DNA of 64,000 nt from Pseudomonas bharatica CSV86 (GTDB lineage Bacteria; Pseudomonadota; Gammaproteobacteria; Pseudomonadales; Pseudomonadaceae). The DNA lies in contig NZ_AMWJ02000001.1 of NCBI RefSeq assembly GCF_000319305.2, positions 620,001 to 684,000 on the forward strand. Direction: 5' to 3'. Each line of letters begins with the position of its first letter. Positions within the stretch are counted from its first letter, which is position 1. Positions 9,338-19,343 of this stretch are shown here, one piece after another. Under the pieces are notes generated by a model, which was not told the origin of the DNA, searched no databases, and was given only the letters and a program-made list of their open reading frames with translations. Position numbers and translations under genes: made by a program.

Positions 9338-10629
9338 GCGACACCCGGCATTGCCCGGCGGTGCTGATCGCCGCGCCGGCTTCCGGCCAGGGCAAGACCA
9401 CCGTCACTGCCGCCCTGGCCCGCCTGCATCGCAACCAGGGGCGCAAGGTCCGTGTGTTCAAGTGCGGCCCGGACTTCCTCGACCCGATGATCCTCGAACG
9501 GGCCAGCGGCGCCCCGGTGTACCAGCTCGACCTGTGGATGGTCGGTGCCGAGGAAAGCCGGCGCCTGCTCTGGGAAGCGGCAGGCGAGGCCGACCTGATC
9601 CTGATCGAAGGGGTGATGGGGTTGTTCGACGGCACGCCGTCCAGCGCCGACCTCGCCCGTCACTTCGGCGTGCCGGTACTGGCGGTGATCGACGGTACCG
9701 CCATGGCCCAGACCTTTGGTGCCCTGGCGCTGGGCCTGGCCCGTTATCAGCCTGACCTGCCCTTTGCCGGCGTGCTCGCCAACCGCGTTGGCTCGCTGCG
9801 CCACGCACAACTGCTCGAAGGCAGCCTGACCGAAGGCTTGCGCTGGTACGGCGGCCTGTCCCGGGAAACCGGGATCGAGTTGCCGAGTCGCCACCTCGGC
9901 CTGGTCCAGGCCAGCGAACTGACCGACCTCGACCTGCGCCTCGACGCTGCCGCCAAGGCCCTGGGCGATAGTTGCCAGTCCTCCTTACCGCCGCCCGTGG
10001 CCTTCGAGCAGCCCGCTCCCCGGCACATCGAACCCATGCTGGAAGGCGTGCGCATTGCCGTGGCCCGTGACGAAGCCTTTGCCTTCACCTATGGCGCCAG
10101 CCTCGACCTGCTGCGGGAGATGGGCGCCGAGCTGCGCTTCTTCTCACCGATCCATGATGATGAACTGCCGGACGCCGAGAGCCTTTACCTGCCGGGCGGC
10201 TACCCGGAACTGCATCACCATGCCCTGGCCGCCAATGCACCGATGCTGGCGGCGATCCGTGCCCATCACCAGGCCGGCAAGCCGCTGCTGGCCGAATGCG
10301 GTGGCATGCTCTATTTGCTCGAAGCCCTGACCGACGTCGCCGGCGAACGGGCCGAGCTGGCCGGCCTCTTGCCGGGCGAGGCGAACATGCAGAAGCGCCT
10401 TGCCGCCCTGGCATTGCAGAGCGTGGAATTGCCGGAAGGCACGCTGCGCGGCCATACCTATCACCATTCCCTAACCAGCACCGCGCTGGAGCCCATCGCC
10501 CGGGGCCAGAGCCCCAATGGCGGGCGCGGCGCGGAAGCGGTGTACCGCATCGGCCGGCTGACGGCCTCCTATGTGCATTTCTACTTTCCGTCCAATCCCG
10601 CTGCGCTGGCGGCGCTGCTGGCGCCATGA
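9334..10629 (+). CDS. cobB: Cobyrinate a,c-diamide synthase
   Basis: ATP- and glutamine-dependent amidase that amidates the a and c side chains of (hydrogeno)cobyrinic acid. The 431 residues comprise an N-terminal dethiobiotin-synthetase-like ATPase domain (APASGQGKTTVT, residues 14-25) and a C-terminal class I glutamine amidotransferase domain with the nucleophile Cys322 in LLAECGGML and a late His in TYHHS. It overlaps both neighbours by four bases, indicating tight translational coupling. Confidence 0.96.
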   Translation: MSDTRHCPAVLIAAPASGQGKTTVTAALARLHRNQGRKVRVFKCGPDFLDPMILERASGAPVYQLDLWMVGAEESRRLLWEAAGEADLILIEGVMGLFDGTPSSADLARHFGVPVLAVIDGTAMAQTFGALALGLARYQPDLPFAGVLANRVGSLRHAQLLEGSLTEGLRWYGGLSRETGIELPSRHLGLVQASELTDLDLRLDAAAKALGDSCQSSLPPPVAFEQPAPRHIEPMLEGVRIAVARDEAFAFTYGASLDLLREMGAELRFFSPIHDDELPDAESLYLPGGYPELHHHALAANAPMLAAIRAHHQAGKPLLAECGGMLYLLEALTDVAGERAELAGLLPGEANMQKRLAALALQSVELPEGTLRGHTYHHSLTSTALEPIARGQSPNGGRGAEAVYRIGRLTASYVHFYFPSNPAALAALLAP

Positions 10630-11276
10630 ACGAGCACACCTACAGCGAGGCCGAGCGTGCGGCCATCTACCGGGCCATTGGCGAACGTCGCGATATGCGT
10701 CATTTCAGTGGTGGCGAGGTGGCGCCGGAGCTGCTTGCGCGCCTGCTCGAGGCGGCGCACCAGGCACCCAGCGTCGGCCTGATGCAGCCCTGGCGTTTTA
10801 TCCGCATCACCCAGCGCGAGTTGCGCCAGCGTATCCAGGCCCTGGTCGAGGACGAGCGCCTGCGCACCGCCGAGGCCCTCGGCCAGCGCTCCGACGAGTT
10901 CATGCAACTCAAGGTGGAGGGCATCAACGATTGCGCCGAACTGCTGGTGGCGGCGCTGATGGACAAGCGCGAGGCACATATCTTTGGCCGCCGCACCCTG
11001 CCGGAGATGGACCTGGCCTCGCTGTCCTGCGCGATCCAGAATCTCTGGCTGGCCGCCCGCGCCGAAGGCCTGGGCATGGGCTGGGTGTCGCTGTTCGATC
11101 CGCAGGCCTTGGCCGACCTGTTGCACATGCCCGCCGGGGCCAAGCCGCTGGCGATACTCTGCCTCGGCCCGGTCCATGAGTTCTATCCGGCGCCGATGCT
11201 CGCGCTGGAAGGCTGGACCACGCCCCGGCCGCTGGCCGACATGCTGTTTGAAAACCAATGGGGAGAAGCCGAATGA
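10626..11276 (+). CDS. bluB: 5,6-dimethylbenzimidazole synthase
   Basis: A nitroreductase-fold flavoprotein of 216 residues that uses oxygen to fragment reduced FMN into DMB, the lower ligand of B12. Family features include RRDMRHF near residue 22, [33 protein letters not shown] and [10 protein letters not shown]. Its presence shows that the lower base is made aerobically by this organism. ATG 10626 overlaps the cobB stop in ATGA; the frame is open upstream but that sequence is a shadow of cobB. Confidence 0.95.
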   Translation: MNEHTYSEAERAAIYRAIGERRDMRHFSGGEVAPELLARLLEAAHQAPSVGLMQPWRFIRITQRELRQRIQALVEDERLRTAEALGQRSDEFMQLKVEGINDCAELLVAALMDKREAHIFGRRTLPEMDLASLSCAIQNLWLAARAEGLGMGWVSLFDPQALADLLHMPAGAKPLAILCLGPVHEFYPAPMLALEGWTTPRPLADMLFENQWGEAE

Positions 11277-12181
11277 GTGTGGCCTTGCTGACCGTGGCCG
11301 GGGTAGCGTTGGATGCGCTGCTGGGCGAGCCGCGGCGCTGGCATCCGCTGGTGGCCTTCGGCCGTTTCGCCGGGCGCCTGGAGCAACGCTTCAATTCCGG
11401 TGGGCGCGGCTGGCGCAGTCATGGTGTCACGGCCTGGTTCCTTGCGGTGATTCCGTTGACCCTGCTGGCGACCGCGCTGTCCTGGTTGCCTTATATCGGC
11501 TGGCTGGTGGAGATTCTCGCGCTGTACTGCACCCTTGGCCTGCGCAGCCTTGGCGAGCATGTGCAGCCGGTGGCCGATGCCCTGCGCGGCGGCGACCTGG
11601 ACGAGGCGCGCAAGCGGGTCGGCTACCTGGTCAGCCGGGAAACCGCCGAACTCGATGAGACCGCCGTGGCCCGCGCTGCCACCGAATCGGTGCTGGAGAA
11701 CGGCAGCGATGCGGTATTCGCCGCGCTGTTCTGGTTCGTCATCGCCGGCGCGCCGGGCGTGGTGCTCTATCGCCTGAGCAACACCCTGGACGCCATGTGG
11801 GGTTACCGCAACGAGCGTTTCGAACGCTTCGGCTGGGCGGCGGCGCGGATCGACGATGTCCTCAACTATGTGCCGGCGCGGCTGGTGGCGCTGACCTACG
11901 CGCTGCTCGGCAAAACCCGTCTGGCGCTGAAGTGCTGGCGCCAGCAGGGCCCGAAGTGGGACAGCCCCAATGCGGGGCCGGTGATGGCTTCCGGCGCCGG
12001 TGCGCTGGGTGTCGAACTGGGTGGTTCGGCGGTCTATCACGGCGAGCTGCACGAACGCCCGCAACTCGGCGAAGGCCCGCCAGCGGACGCCGGCGCCATC
12101 GAGCGCGGCTGGCAACTGGTCTGCAAGGGCGTGTGGCTGTGGTTGCTGCTGCTGTGCCTGGGAGCGGAATTCTATGCTTGA
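11273..12181 (+). CDS. cbiB: Adenosylcobinamide-phosphate synthase (CbiB/CobD)
   Basis: An integral membrane enzyme that attaches aminopropanol phosphate to adenosylcobyric acid. The 302-residue protein has several hydrophobic segments (about residues 53-90, 155-175, 205-220 and 282-300) and family motifs [45 protein letters not shown] and PNAGPVMAS. In the Pseudomonas denitrificans nomenclature it is CobD. It overlaps bluB by four bases and the next gene by eight. Confidence 0.95.
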   Translation: MSVALLTVAGVALDALLGEPRRWHPLVAFGRFAGRLEQRFNSGGRGWRSHGVTAWFLAVIPLTLLATALSWLPYIGWLVEILALYCTLGLRSLGEHVQPVADALRGGDLDEARKRVGYLVSRETAELDETAVARAATESVLENGSDAVFAALFWFVIAGAPGVVLYRLSNTLDAMWGYRNERFERFGWAAARIDDVLNYVPARLVALTYALLGKTRLALKCWRQQGPKWDSPNAGPVMASGAGALGVELGGSAVYHGELHERPQLGEGPPADAGAIERGWQLVCKGVWLWLLLLCLGAEFYA

Positions 12182-13166
12182 ACACGGTGGCCGCCTGCTG
12201 CGGGCGATCGAACACTACGGCATCCCCCGCGAGGACTGGCTGGACCTGTCCAGCGGCATCGCGCCCTGGGCCTTCCCGGTTCCCGAAATTCCATTGCGCG
12301 CCTGGGCACGCCTGCCGGAGACCGATGATGGTCTGGAGCAGGCCGCCGCTGCCTACTACGGCGTCAGCACACTGCTGCCGGTGGCCGGTTCCCAGGCGGC
12401 GATCCAGGCCCTGCCGCGCTTGCGGGCGCGAGGCAACGTCGGTGTGGTTTCGCCGTGCTATGCCGAGCATGCCGCTGCCTGGCGCCGGGCCGGGCATCAT
12501 CTGTCGGAGCTGAGCGAAGATCAGGTAGAGGCGCGGCTGGATGATCTCGACGTGCTGGTGCTGGTCAACCCGAACAACCCCACCGGACGTCTGTTCGGCC
12601 CGGAAACCCTGCTTGGCTGGCATGAGCGCCTGGCCCGGCGGGGTGGCTGGCTGCTGGTGGACGAAGCCTTCATGGACAACACCCCGGCCCACAGTATTGC
12701 TGCGTTCAGCCAGCGACCGGGGCTGATCGTGCTGCGTTCGTTCGGCAAGTTCTTCGGCCTGGCCGGGGTGCGCCTCGGTTTCGTGCTGGCCGAAACGGCG
12801 CTGTTGCGCGCCCTGGCGGAAGAGCTGGGCCCCTGGTCGATCAGCGGGCCAACCCGGGTCCTCGGGCAGGCGAGCTTCGCCGACAGTGAAAGCCAGCGCG
12901 TGCAGACCGAACGCTGCGCCACCGCCAGCGCCCGTCTCGCCGCCTTGCTGGCGTCCGCCGGCCTGGCGCCCGCCGGTGGCTGTGACCTGTTCCAGTACCT
13001 GCGCCACGACCAGGCGGCCCTGTTCCACGATTTCATGGCCCGGCGCGGCATTCTCCTGCGCCTGTTCGACCACCCTCCGGGCCTGCGCTTCGGCCTGCCT
13101 GCCGACGAAGCCGACTGGCAACGCCTGGCCGCTGCGCTGGCCGCCTACCGCAAGGAACAGCCATGA
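12174..13166 (+). CDS. cobD: L-threonine-O-3-phosphate decarboxylase (CobD; CobC in P. denitrificans naming)
   Basis: A PLP-dependent fold type I enzyme that makes (R)-1-aminopropan-2-yl phosphate, the linker used by CbiB just upstream. The 330-residue protein is aspartate-aminotransferase-like: [11 protein letters not shown] binds the cofactor, LLVDEAFMD carries the Asp to the pyridine nitrogen, Lys192 in [14 protein letters not shown] forms the Schiff base, and LRFGLP is near the C-terminus. ATG 12174 lies eight bases inside cbiB. Confidence 0.94.
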   Translation: MLEHGGRLLRAIEHYGIPREDWLDLSSGIAPWAFPVPEIPLRAWARLPETDDGLEQAAAAYYGVSTLLPVAGSQAAIQALPRLRARGNVGVVSPCYAEHAAAWRRAGHHLSELSEDQVEARLDDLDVLVLVNPNNPTGRLFGPETLLGWHERLARRGGWLLVDEAFMDNTPAHSIAAFSQRPGLIVLRSFGKFFGLAGVRLGFVLAETALLRALAEELGPWSISGPTRVLGQASFADSESQRVQTERCATASARLAALLASAGLAPAGGCDLFQYLRHDQAALFHDFMARRGILLRLFDHPPGLRFGLPADEADWQRLAAALAAYRKEQP

Positions 13167-14617
13167 CCACCCTGATGGTGCAGGGCACCACCTCCGATGC
13201 CGGCAAAAGTACCCTGGTCACTGCGCTGTGCCGCTGGCTGAAACGCCAGGGCGTCGGCGTGGTGCCGTTCAAGCCGCAGAACATGGCGCTCAACAGCGCG
13301 GTCACCGCAGACGGCGGCGAGATCGGTCGGGCCCAGGCGGTGCAGGCCCAGGCCTGCGGGCTGGAGCCGCATACCGACATGAACCCGGTGCTGCTCAAGC
13401 CCAACAGCGACACCGGGGCGCAGGTCATCGTCCATGGCCGCGCGGTCACCAGCATGAATGCGGTGGCCTATCACGACTACAAGGCCATCGCCATGCAGGC
13501 GGTGCTCGCTTCGCACCAGCGCCTGAGTGCCGCGTATCCCGTGGTGATGGTGGAAGGTGCCGGCTCGCCGGCCGAGATCAACCTGCGTGCCGGCGATATC
13601 GCCAACATGGGCTTTGCCGAGGCGGTGGATTGCCCGGTGATCCTGGTTGCCGATATCAATCGCGGCGGGGTTTTCGCCCATCTGGTCGGTACCCTGGAAC
13701 TGCTGTCGCCGAGCGAGCAGGCGCGGGTCAAGGGGTTCGTCATCAACCGCTTCCGCGGTGACATCGCCTTGCTCCAGCCTGGCCTCGACTGGCTGGAAGA
13801 GCGCACCGGCAAGCCGGTACTGGGCGTGCTGCCCTACGTGATGGACCTGCACCTGGAGGCCGAGGATGGTCTCGACCGCCGCCAGGGCGCCAAGGCTGCG
13901 CAGGTACTCAAGGTGATCGTTCCGGTGCTGCCGCGGATCAGCAACCACACCGACTTCGACCCGCTGCGCCTGCATCCCCAGGTGGACCTGCAATTCATCG
14001 GCCCGGGCGAGGCGATTCCGCCGGCCGATCTGATCATCCTGCCCGGCTCGAAAAGCGTGCGCGGCGATCTGGCGCAATTGCGCGAGCGCGGCTGGGAACA
14101 GGCGATTGCCCGTCACCTGCGCTATGGCGGCAAGCTGGTGGGAATCTGTGGCGGCCTGCAGATGCTCGGCCATGAGGTGCATGATCCGCTGGGGCTGGAA
14201 GGGCCCGCAGGGAGCAGCCCGGGGTTGGCACTGCTGGACTACTCGACGGTGCTGGAGGCGCACAAGCAGCTGCGCAATGTCAGTGGCAGGCTGACCCTGG
14301 AACAGGCGGCGATCAGCGGCTACGAGATCCATGCCGGCGTCACCGAGGGGCCGGCATTGGAGCGTCCGGCGGTGAAGCTGGCCGACGGTCGCGACGACGG
14401 CGCCATCAGCGCCGACGGCCAGATCCTCGCCACTTATCTCCATGGCCTGTTCGAATCCCCCGACTCCTGTGCCGCGCTGTTGCGCTGGGCCGGGCTCGAA
14501 CAGGTCGAGCGCATCGACTACCACGCCCTGCGCGAGCGGGATATCGAGCGCCTTGCCGACCTGGTTGACCAGCACCTGGACCCGGCGCACCTTCGTCAAC
14601 TCTGCGGGCTCGACTGA
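13163..14617 (+). CDS. cobQ: Cobyric acid synthase
   Basis: Amidates the b, d, e and g side chains of adenosylcobyrinate diamide using glutamine and ATP. The 484 residues have an N-terminal P-loop domain ([11 protein letters not shown], 8-18), [13 protein letters not shown] and a C-terminal glutamine amidotransferase domain with the nucleophile Cys329 ([10 protein letters not shown]) and the late YLHGLFE histidine. Length matches the family. It overlaps the preceding gene by four bases and lies one base before cobU. Confidence 0.97.
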   Translation: MTTLMVQGTTSDAGKSTLVTALCRWLKRQGVGVVPFKPQNMALNSAVTADGGEIGRAQAVQAQACGLEPHTDMNPVLLKPNSDTGAQVIVHGRAVTSMNAVAYHDYKAIAMQAVLASHQRLSAAYPVVMVEGAGSPAEINLRAGDIANMGFAEAVDCPVILVADINRGGVFAHLVGTLELLSPSEQARVKGFVINRFRGDIALLQPGLDWLEERTGKPVLGVLPYVMDLHLEAEDGLDRRQGAKAAQVLKVIVPVLPRISNHTDFDPLRLHPQVDLQFIGPGEAIPPADLIILPGSKSVRGDLAQLRERGWEQAIARHLRYGGKLVGICGGLQMLGHEVHDPLGLEGPAGSSPGLALLDYSTVLEAHKQLRNVSGRLTLEQAAISGYEIHAGVTEGPALERPAVKLADGRDDGAISADGQILATYLHGLFESPDSCAALLRWAGLEQVERIDYHALRERDIERLADLVDQHLDPAHLRQLCGLD

Positions 14618-14618
14618 C

Positions 14619-15140
14619 ATGCTCAACCTGATTCTCGGTGGCGCCCGTTCGGGCAAAAGCCGCCTGGCCGAACAACGTGCCCAGGCCAGCGGCCTGGCGG
14701 TGACCTATATCGCCACCAGCGAACCCCTCGACGGTGAAATGAATGCCCGGGTGCAACTGCACCGCGAGCGGCGCCCCGCCGAATGGGCGCTGATCGAAGA
14801 GCCACTGGCCCTGGCTTCGGTATTGCGCGCCCATGCCGCCGCCGACCGCTGCCTGCTGGTGGACTGCCTGACCCTGTGGCTGACCAACCTGCTGATGCTC
14901 GAAGACCCCGCGCGCCTGGCGGCCGAGCGCGATGCGCTGCTCGAATGCCTGGACCAGCTGCCGGGGGAAATCATCCTGGTCAGCAACGAAACCGGCCTGG
15001 GCGTGGTGCCCCTGGGTGAACTGACCCGGCGCTATGTCGATGAGGCCGGCTGGTTGCACCAGTCTGTCGCCGAACGTTGCCAGCGGGTGATCCTCACCGT
15101 CGCCGGCCTGCCGCTCTATCTCAAAGGAACCCAATCATGA
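14619..15140 (+). CDS. cobU: Bifunctional adenosylcobinamide kinase / guanylyltransferase
   Basis: Phosphorylates adenosylcobinamide and transfers GMP to it, giving AdoCbi-GDP for CobS. The 173-residue protein has the P-loop GGARSGKS (7-14), [12 protein letters not shown], an HRERRP segment containing the guanylated-histidine region, and [14 protein letters not shown], all typical of CobU/CobP. ATG 14619 fits the family; the longer in-frame extension is antisense-free shadow sequence of cobQ. It overlaps cobT by four bases. Confidence 0.96.
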   Translation: MLNLILGGARSGKSRLAEQRAQASGLAVTYIATSEPLDGEMNARVQLHRERRPAEWALIEEPLALASVLRAHAAADRCLLVDCLTLWLTNLLMLEDPARLAAERDALLECLDQLPGEIILVSNETGLGVVPLGELTRRYVDEAGWLHQSVAERCQRVILTVAGLPLYLKGTQS

Positions 15141-16192
15141 CCCACGCCTGGTGGCTCGATCCATGCCGCGCGCCGGACGAACAGATACGCGCCGAGGCCC
15201 TCGCGCGCCAGCAGCAACTGACCAAGCCGGCCGGCTCTCTGGGGCGGCTGGAGCAGGTGGCGGTTGAGCTGGCAGCGTTGCAGGGGCAGCTCAAGCCAAC
15301 GCTGGACCAAGTGTGGATCAGCATCTTTGCCGGTGACCATGGCGTGGTTGCCGAGGGTATCTCCGCCTATCCGCAGGAAGTCACCGGGCAGATGCTGCTC
15401 AACTTCGTCAGTGGCGGCGCGGCGATCAGCGTGCTCGCTCGCCAGCTGGATGCGCGCCTGGAGGTGGTGGACCTGGGCACGGTAAACCTCGACCTGGACC
15501 TGCCCGGGGTGCGGCATCTGCGGATTGCGCCGGGAACGGCGAATTTCGCCCGCGGCCCGGCCATGACCGTAGAGCAGGGCGAGCGTGCCTTGCAGGGCGG
15601 TCGTGACAGCGCCTTGCGTGCGGTGCAGGCCGGGGCGCGGTTGTTTATCGGTGGCGAGATGGGCATCGGCAACACCACGGCAGCCAGCGCGCTGGCGTGC
15701 GCCTTGCTCGGCTGTGCGGCGGTCGAGCTCAGCGGCCCCGGGACCGGGCTGGATGCGGCCGGCGTGCGCCACAAGGCCCAGGTGATCAAGGCGGCCCTGC
15801 GCAAGCATGACGGGATCGCCGGCGACCCGTGGCAGGCATTGCTGCATGTCGGCGGGCTGGAAATCGCTGCACTCGCGGGCGCCTATCTGGCCTGTGCCCA
15901 GGAAGGTGTCGCGGTGCTGGTGGACGGCTTTATCTGCACCGTGGCGGCATTGCTGGCGGTGCGCTTGAATCCGTCGTGCCGGGCCTGGTTGTTCTTTGGT
16001 CACCGTGGTGCCGAGCCGGGTCATCGTCGGGTGCTGGCCGAGCTGGACGGCGAGCCGTTGCTGGAGCTCGGCCTGCGTCTGGGCGAGGGCAGCGGTGCGG
16101 CGCTGGCGGTGCCGCTGCTGCGCCTGGCCTGTGACCTGCATGGACAGATGGCGACCTTCGCCGAAGCGGCGGTGGCGGATCGGCCGGCATGA
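15137..16192 (+). CDS. cobT: Nicotinate-nucleotide:dimethylbenzimidazole phosphoribosyltransferase
   Basis: Makes alpha-ribazole 5'-phosphate from DMB (product of BluB) and nicotinate mononucleotide. The 351-residue protein carries [46 protein letters not shown], and the catalytic glutamate at residue 317 within [11 protein letters not shown], the same number as in the Salmonella enzyme. The start at 15137 overlaps the cobU stop. Called CobU in the P. denitrificans nomenclature. Confidence 0.97.
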   Translation: MTHAWWLDPCRAPDEQIRAEALARQQQLTKPAGSLGRLEQVAVELAALQGQLKPTLDQVWISIFAGDHGVVAEGISAYPQEVTGQMLLNFVSGGAAISVLARQLDARLEVVDLGTVNLDLDLPGVRHLRIAPGTANFARGPAMTVEQGERALQGGRDSALRAVQAGARLFIGGEMGIGNTTAASALACALLGCAAVELSGPGTGLDAAGVRHKAQVIKAALRKHDGIAGDPWQALLHVGGLEIAALAGAYLACAQEGVAVLVDGFICTVAALLAVRLNPSCRAWLFFGHRGAEPGHRRVLAELDGEPLLELGLRLGEGSGAALAVPLLRLACDLHGQMATFAEAAVADRPA

Positions 16193-16758
16193 TCCTCGAC
16201 CTCTTGCGTCACGGCGAGACCGAGCTGGGTAGCGGCTTTCGCGGCAGTCTCGACGATGCCTTGACCGAACAGGGCTGGGCGCAGATGCAGGCGGCAGTGG
16301 CAGGTGGCGGGCCGTGGGATCGGCTGGTCAGTTCGCCGTTGCAGCGCTGTGCGCGGTTCGCCGAGCGCCTGGCCGGGGAGCTTGCCTTACCGCTGGTGCT
16401 GGAACCGGGGATGCGAGAATTGCATTTCGGCGAATGGGAAGGGCGTACGGCGCTGCAACTGATGGAAGATCATGAGGCGGCGCTCGGCAAATTCTGGGCG
16501 GATCCTTACGCCTTCACGCCACCGGGTGGCGAGCCGGTGACTGACTTCTCCGAGCGCGTGCTGGCCAGCCTGGCGCGTTTGCAAACCACCTATGCTGGCG
16601 AACGGGTGTTGCTGGTGACCCATGGCGGCGTGATGCGCCTGTTGCTGGCCCGGGCCCGAGGGTTGCCGAGGGAGCAGTTGCTGCAGGTGCAGGTGGGGCA
16701 TGGGGCGTTGCATCGGTTGCGCGTCGGAACTGGTAACGAATTATTCGAAATCATGTGA
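16189..16758 (+). CDS. cobC: Histidine phosphatase, alpha-ribazole-5'-phosphate phosphatase type
   Basis: A 189-residue phosphoglycerate-mutase-like phosphatase. The catalytic histidine is His8 in [10 protein letters not shown], with the RG and [10 protein letters not shown] family segments and the second histidine in [12 protein letters not shown]. Its position in the operon argues that it dephosphorylates alpha-ribazole 5'-phosphate or the B12 5'-phosphate end product. It overlaps cobT by four bases; the chain of overlaps ends here with a REPIN. Confidence 0.9.
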   Translation: MILDLLRHGETELGSGFRGSLDDALTEQGWAQMQAAVAGGGPWDRLVSSPLQRCARFAERLAGELALPLVLEPGMRELHFGEWEGRTALQLMEDHEAALGKFWADPYAFTPPGGEPVTDFSERVLASLARLQTTYAGERVLLVTHGGVMRLLLARARGLPREQLLQVQVGHGALHRLRVGTGNELFEIM

Positions 16759-16763
16759 AGGAC

Positions 16764-16854
16764 CCTGTGGGAGCTGGCTTGCCAGCGATGAGGCCGGCAG
16801 GGTCAATGACGTTGTCAGGTCGGGCCTAATCGCTGGCAAGCCAGCTCCCACAGT
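16764..16854. repeat. REPIN 2, inside the cob operon
   Basis: An inverted REP pair with cores GAGCTGGCTTGCCAGC and its complement, separated by about 40 bases. It begins six bases after the cobC stop and ends 47 bases before cobS, so it is transcribed as part of the operon and should form a large hairpin in the mRNA. Confidence 0.92.
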
Positions 16855-16901
16855 GGGTTAGGCAAGCCGAACCAATCATGTATGTCTTGGAGAGATCGGC
16901 C

Positions 16902-17630
16902 ATGCTGCCATTCTGGATCGCCCTGCAATTTCTCAGCAGCCTGCCCGTCACGCTGCCGGGTATGCCGACCCCCGAGCAGAACGGCCGCTCGTTGCTGTTC
17001 TATCCGCTGGTCGGCCTGCTGTTCGGCGTCCTGCTCTGGGCCTTGGACGCCTTGCTGCAAGGTACCCAGCCACTGCTCCATGCGGCACTGCTGCTGAGCG
17101 CCTGGGTCATCCTCAGTGGCGGCCTGCACCTGGACGGCCTGGCCGACAGCGCCGATGCCTGGCTCGGCGGCTTCGGCGATCGCGAGCGCACCCTGGCCAT
17201 CATGAAGGACCCGCGCAGCGGGCCGATTGCCGTGGTTACCCTGGTGCTGGTCCTGCTGCTGAAATTCTGTGCCTTGCTGGCGCTGGTCGAGGGCGGGCAG
17301 GGTGCGTTGCTGATCCTGGCGCCGGTGGTCGGCCGGGCAGCGATGCTGGCGTTGTTCCTGAGTACGCCCTATGTGCGTCGGGGTGGGCTGGGGCAGGCCC
17401 TGAAGGATCATCTGCCGCACAAAACCGCCTTGTGGGTCCTCGGCGTCAGTGCCGTGGGCTGTCTGCTGCTGGGGGGCTGGCTGCCGCTGCTGGTGGCGGC
17501 CGTGGCCTTCTTCGCGCTGCGTCGCCCCATGCTGCGGCGTCTTGGCGGCACCACCGGCGATACCGCTGGCGCCTTGCTGGAACTGCTTGAACTGGCCGTG
17601 GTTGTGACCCTTGCTTGCAATGTTTCGTAA
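16902..17630 (+). CDS. cobS: Adenosylcobinamide-GDP ribazoletransferase (cobalamin synthase)
   Basis: Membrane enzyme that joins AdoCbi-GDP with alpha-ribazole to complete the nucleotide loop. The 242-residue protein has five or six hydrophobic segments and the conserved SGGLHLDGLADSADAWLGG and RTLAIMKDPRSGPIAV motifs that bind the metal and nucleotide. ATG 16902 was preferred over the in-frame ATG at 16878 because GGAG lies nine bases upstream of it and it gives the family N-terminus MLPFWIALQFLS. It is the last gene of the cob cluster. Confidence 0.96.
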   Translation: MLPFWIALQFLSSLPVTLPGMPTPEQNGRSLLFYPLVGLLFGVLLWALDALLQGTQPLLHAALLLSAWVILSGGLHLDGLADSADAWLGGFGDRERTLAIMKDPRSGPIAVVTLVLVLLLKFCALLALVEGGQGALLILAPVVGRAAMLALFLSTPYVRRGGLGQALKDHLPHKTALWVLGVSAVGCLLLGGWLPLLVAAVAFFALRRPMLRRLGGTTGDTAGALLELLELAVVVTLACNVS

Positions 17631-17653
17631 CTTTTCCTTGCGTCGCCGCTGAT

Positions 17654-17669
17654 GCGGGTATATACACGC
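17654..17669. promoter_or_regulatory. Near-palindromic operator before the marR gene
   Basis: GCGGGTATATACACGC is a near-palindrome differing by one base from the perfect palindrome at 18097. It ends four bases before the marR start codon, consistent with autorepression. Confidence 0.75.
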
Positions 17670-17673
17670 ATTC

Positions 17674-18078
17674 ATGTTGACCAGTATCTGCATCTGCACC
17701 CATTTGCGTCGCGCTGCCCGTGGGGTGAGCCGGCATTACGACGAGGCCCTCGAAGGCTTCGGCATCAATGTCGCCCAGTTTTCCCTGCTGCGGCACCTGC
17801 AACGCCTGGACAAGCCGAGTATCTCGACCCTGGCCGAAGCCATGGGGCTGGACCGCAGCACCCTGGGCCGCAACCTCAAGGTGCTGGAGAGCGAAGGCCT
17901 GGTGGCCCTGGCCGAAGGCAGCGACCTGCGCAATCGCGTGGTGCTGTTGACTGCCGAGGGCACCGAGCGTCTGCGCAGTGCCGAACCGGCCTGGGAGAAA
18001 GCCCAGGAGGGCCTGGTACAAACATTGGGAACGGACCAGCGCGATGAACTGATCCGCCTGCTGAAACAATTGGCCTGA
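17674..18078 (+). CDS. MarR family transcriptional regulator
   Basis: A 134-residue winged-helix regulator. The N-terminal helices (RRAARGVSRHYDEAL) are followed by the HTH (ISTLAEAMGLDRSTLGRNLKVLESEGLV, about 49-76) and the wing with DLRNR; the C-terminal helix forms the dimer interface. No ribosome binding site is visible and the operator ends four bases before the ATG, so translation may be leaderless. It precedes an MFS gene with a matching operator, so it probably represses itself and that transporter. The ligand is unknown. Confidence 0.9.
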   Translation: MLTSICICTHLRRAARGVSRHYDEALEGFGINVAQFSLLRHLQRLDKPSISTLAEAMGLDRSTLGRNLKVLESEGLVALAEGSDLRNRVVLLTAEGTERLRSAEPAWEKAQEGLVQTLGTDQRDELIRLLKQLA

Positions 18079-18096
18079 GCTTTTTCACGACCTGAA

Positions 18097-18112
18097 GCGG
18101 GTATATACCCGC
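18097..18112. promoter_or_regulatory. Perfect 16-bp palindromic operator before the MFS gene
   Basis: GCGGGTATATACCCGC is a perfect palindrome 28 bases upstream of the MFS start codon and shares 15 of 16 positions with the site before marR. It is a likely MarR-type dimer site overlapping a promoter -10 region. Confidence 0.82.
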
Positions 18113-18140
18113 AACCTTGCGCAAACAGGAGAGAAGAACA

Positions 18141-19343
18141 ATGACATCCGTATGGCGTACCAGCGGCTGGGTATTACTGGGGGCGGCCCTGATCCTGGCG
18201 CTGTCGCTGGGCGTGCGGCACGGCTTCGGCCTGTTCCTGGCGCCGATGAGTGCCGAGTTCGGCTGGGGCCGCGGCGTGTTTGCCTTCGCCATCGCCCTGC
18301 AGAACCTGGTGTGGGGGCTGGCCCAGCCGTTTGCCGGGGCCCTGGCCGATCGCCTGGGGGCCGCGAAGGTAGTAATAATCGGCGGCATTCTCTACGCAGC
18401 CGGCCTGGTGCTGATGGGCTTGTCGGATTCGCCGGTGTCGCTGTCCCTGAGTGCCGGCCTGCTGATCGGGATCGGCCTGTCCGGCACCTCGTTCTCGGTG
18501 ATTCTCGGCGTGGTCGGGCGCGCGGTGCCGGCGGAGAAACGCAGCCTGGCCATGGGCATCGCCAGCGCCGCCGGTTCCTTCGGCCAGTTCGCCATGCTTC
18601 CCGGTACCCTCGGCCTGATCAACTGGCTGGGCTGGTCCGTGGCCTTGCTGGTGCTGGGCCTGATGGTGGCCTTTATCGTGCCGCTGGTGGGCATGCTCAA
18701 GGACCGTCCGGTGGCGGCCCAGGGACACGAGCAGACCCTCGGTGAAGCGCTGCGCGAAGCCTGCTCGCACAGTGGTTTCTGGCTACTGGCGCTGGGTTTC
18801 TTCGTGTGCGGTTTCCAGGTGGTCTTCATCGGCGTGCACCTGCCGGCCTACCTGGTTGACCAGCATTTGCCGGCGACCACCGGCACCACGGTGCTGGCCC
18901 TGGTCGGGCTGTTCAATATCGTTGGCACCTATACCGCCGGCTGGCTTGGCGGACGCATGTCCAAGCCGCGCCTGCTGACCGCGCTGTACCTGTTGCGGGC
19001 GGTGGTGATTGTGCTGTTCCTGTGGGCGCCGGTGACCCAGTTCAGTGCCTATCTGTTCGGTATCGCCATGGGGCTGTTGTGGTTGTCCACCGTGCCGCTG
19101 ACCAACGGCACCGTGGCCACTCTGTTCGGTGTGCGCAACTTGTCGATGCTGGGCGGGATCGTCTTTCTCTTCCATCAACTGGGCGCCTTCCTCGGCGGCT
19201 GGCTGGGCGGCGTGGTGTACGACCAGACCGGCAACTACGAGCTGGTCTGGCATATCTCCATCCTGCTCAGCCTGCTGGCCGGTGCCCTCAACTGGCCGGT
19301 ACGCGAGCGCCCGGTAGCGCGTTTGCAGGCTGCATCGGCGTGA
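18141..19343 (+). CDS. MFS transporter
   Basis: A 400-residue major facilitator superfamily protein with about twelve membrane segments. The first half begins WVLLGAALILALSLGVRHGFGLFLAPM and has the loop 2-3 motif GALADRLGAAKV. The second half starts near residue 215 after a charged cytoplasmic loop (KDRPVAAQGHEQTLGEAL). It resembles oxalate/monocarboxylate-type MFS permeases, but the substrate cannot be stated. RBS AGGAGAG precedes ATG 18141. Control by the adjacent MarR regulator is inferred from the shared palindrome. Confidence 0.92.
   Translation: MTSVWRTSGWVLLGAALILALSLGVRHGFGLFLAPMSAEFGWGRGVFAFAIALQNLVWGLAQPFAGALADRLGAAKVVIIGGILYAAGLVLMGLSDSPVSLSLSAGLLIGIGLSGTSFSVILGVVGRAVPAEKRSLAMGIASAAGSFGQFAMLPGTLGLINWLGWSVALLVLGLMVAFIVPLVGMLKDRPVAAQGHEQTLGEALREACSHSGFWLLALGFFVCGFQVVFIGVHLPAYLVDQHLPATTGTTVLALVGLFNIVGTYTAGWLGGRMSKPRLLTALYLLRAVVIVLFLWAPVTQFSAYLFGIAMGLLWLSTVPLTNGTVATLFGVRNLSMLGGIVFLFHQLGAFLGGWLGGVVYDQTGNYELVWHISILLSLLAGALNWPVRERPVARLQAASA

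Noticed and set aside
13145..14656. Long minus-strand open frame (about 500 codons) opposite cobQ
   Set aside because: It is a mirror of the high-GC third-codon pattern of cobQ. Its translation is rich in Gln, His and Arg with no family pattern. Similar long antisense frames occur opposite cobC/cobD-type genes, nasA, nirB and the kinase gene.
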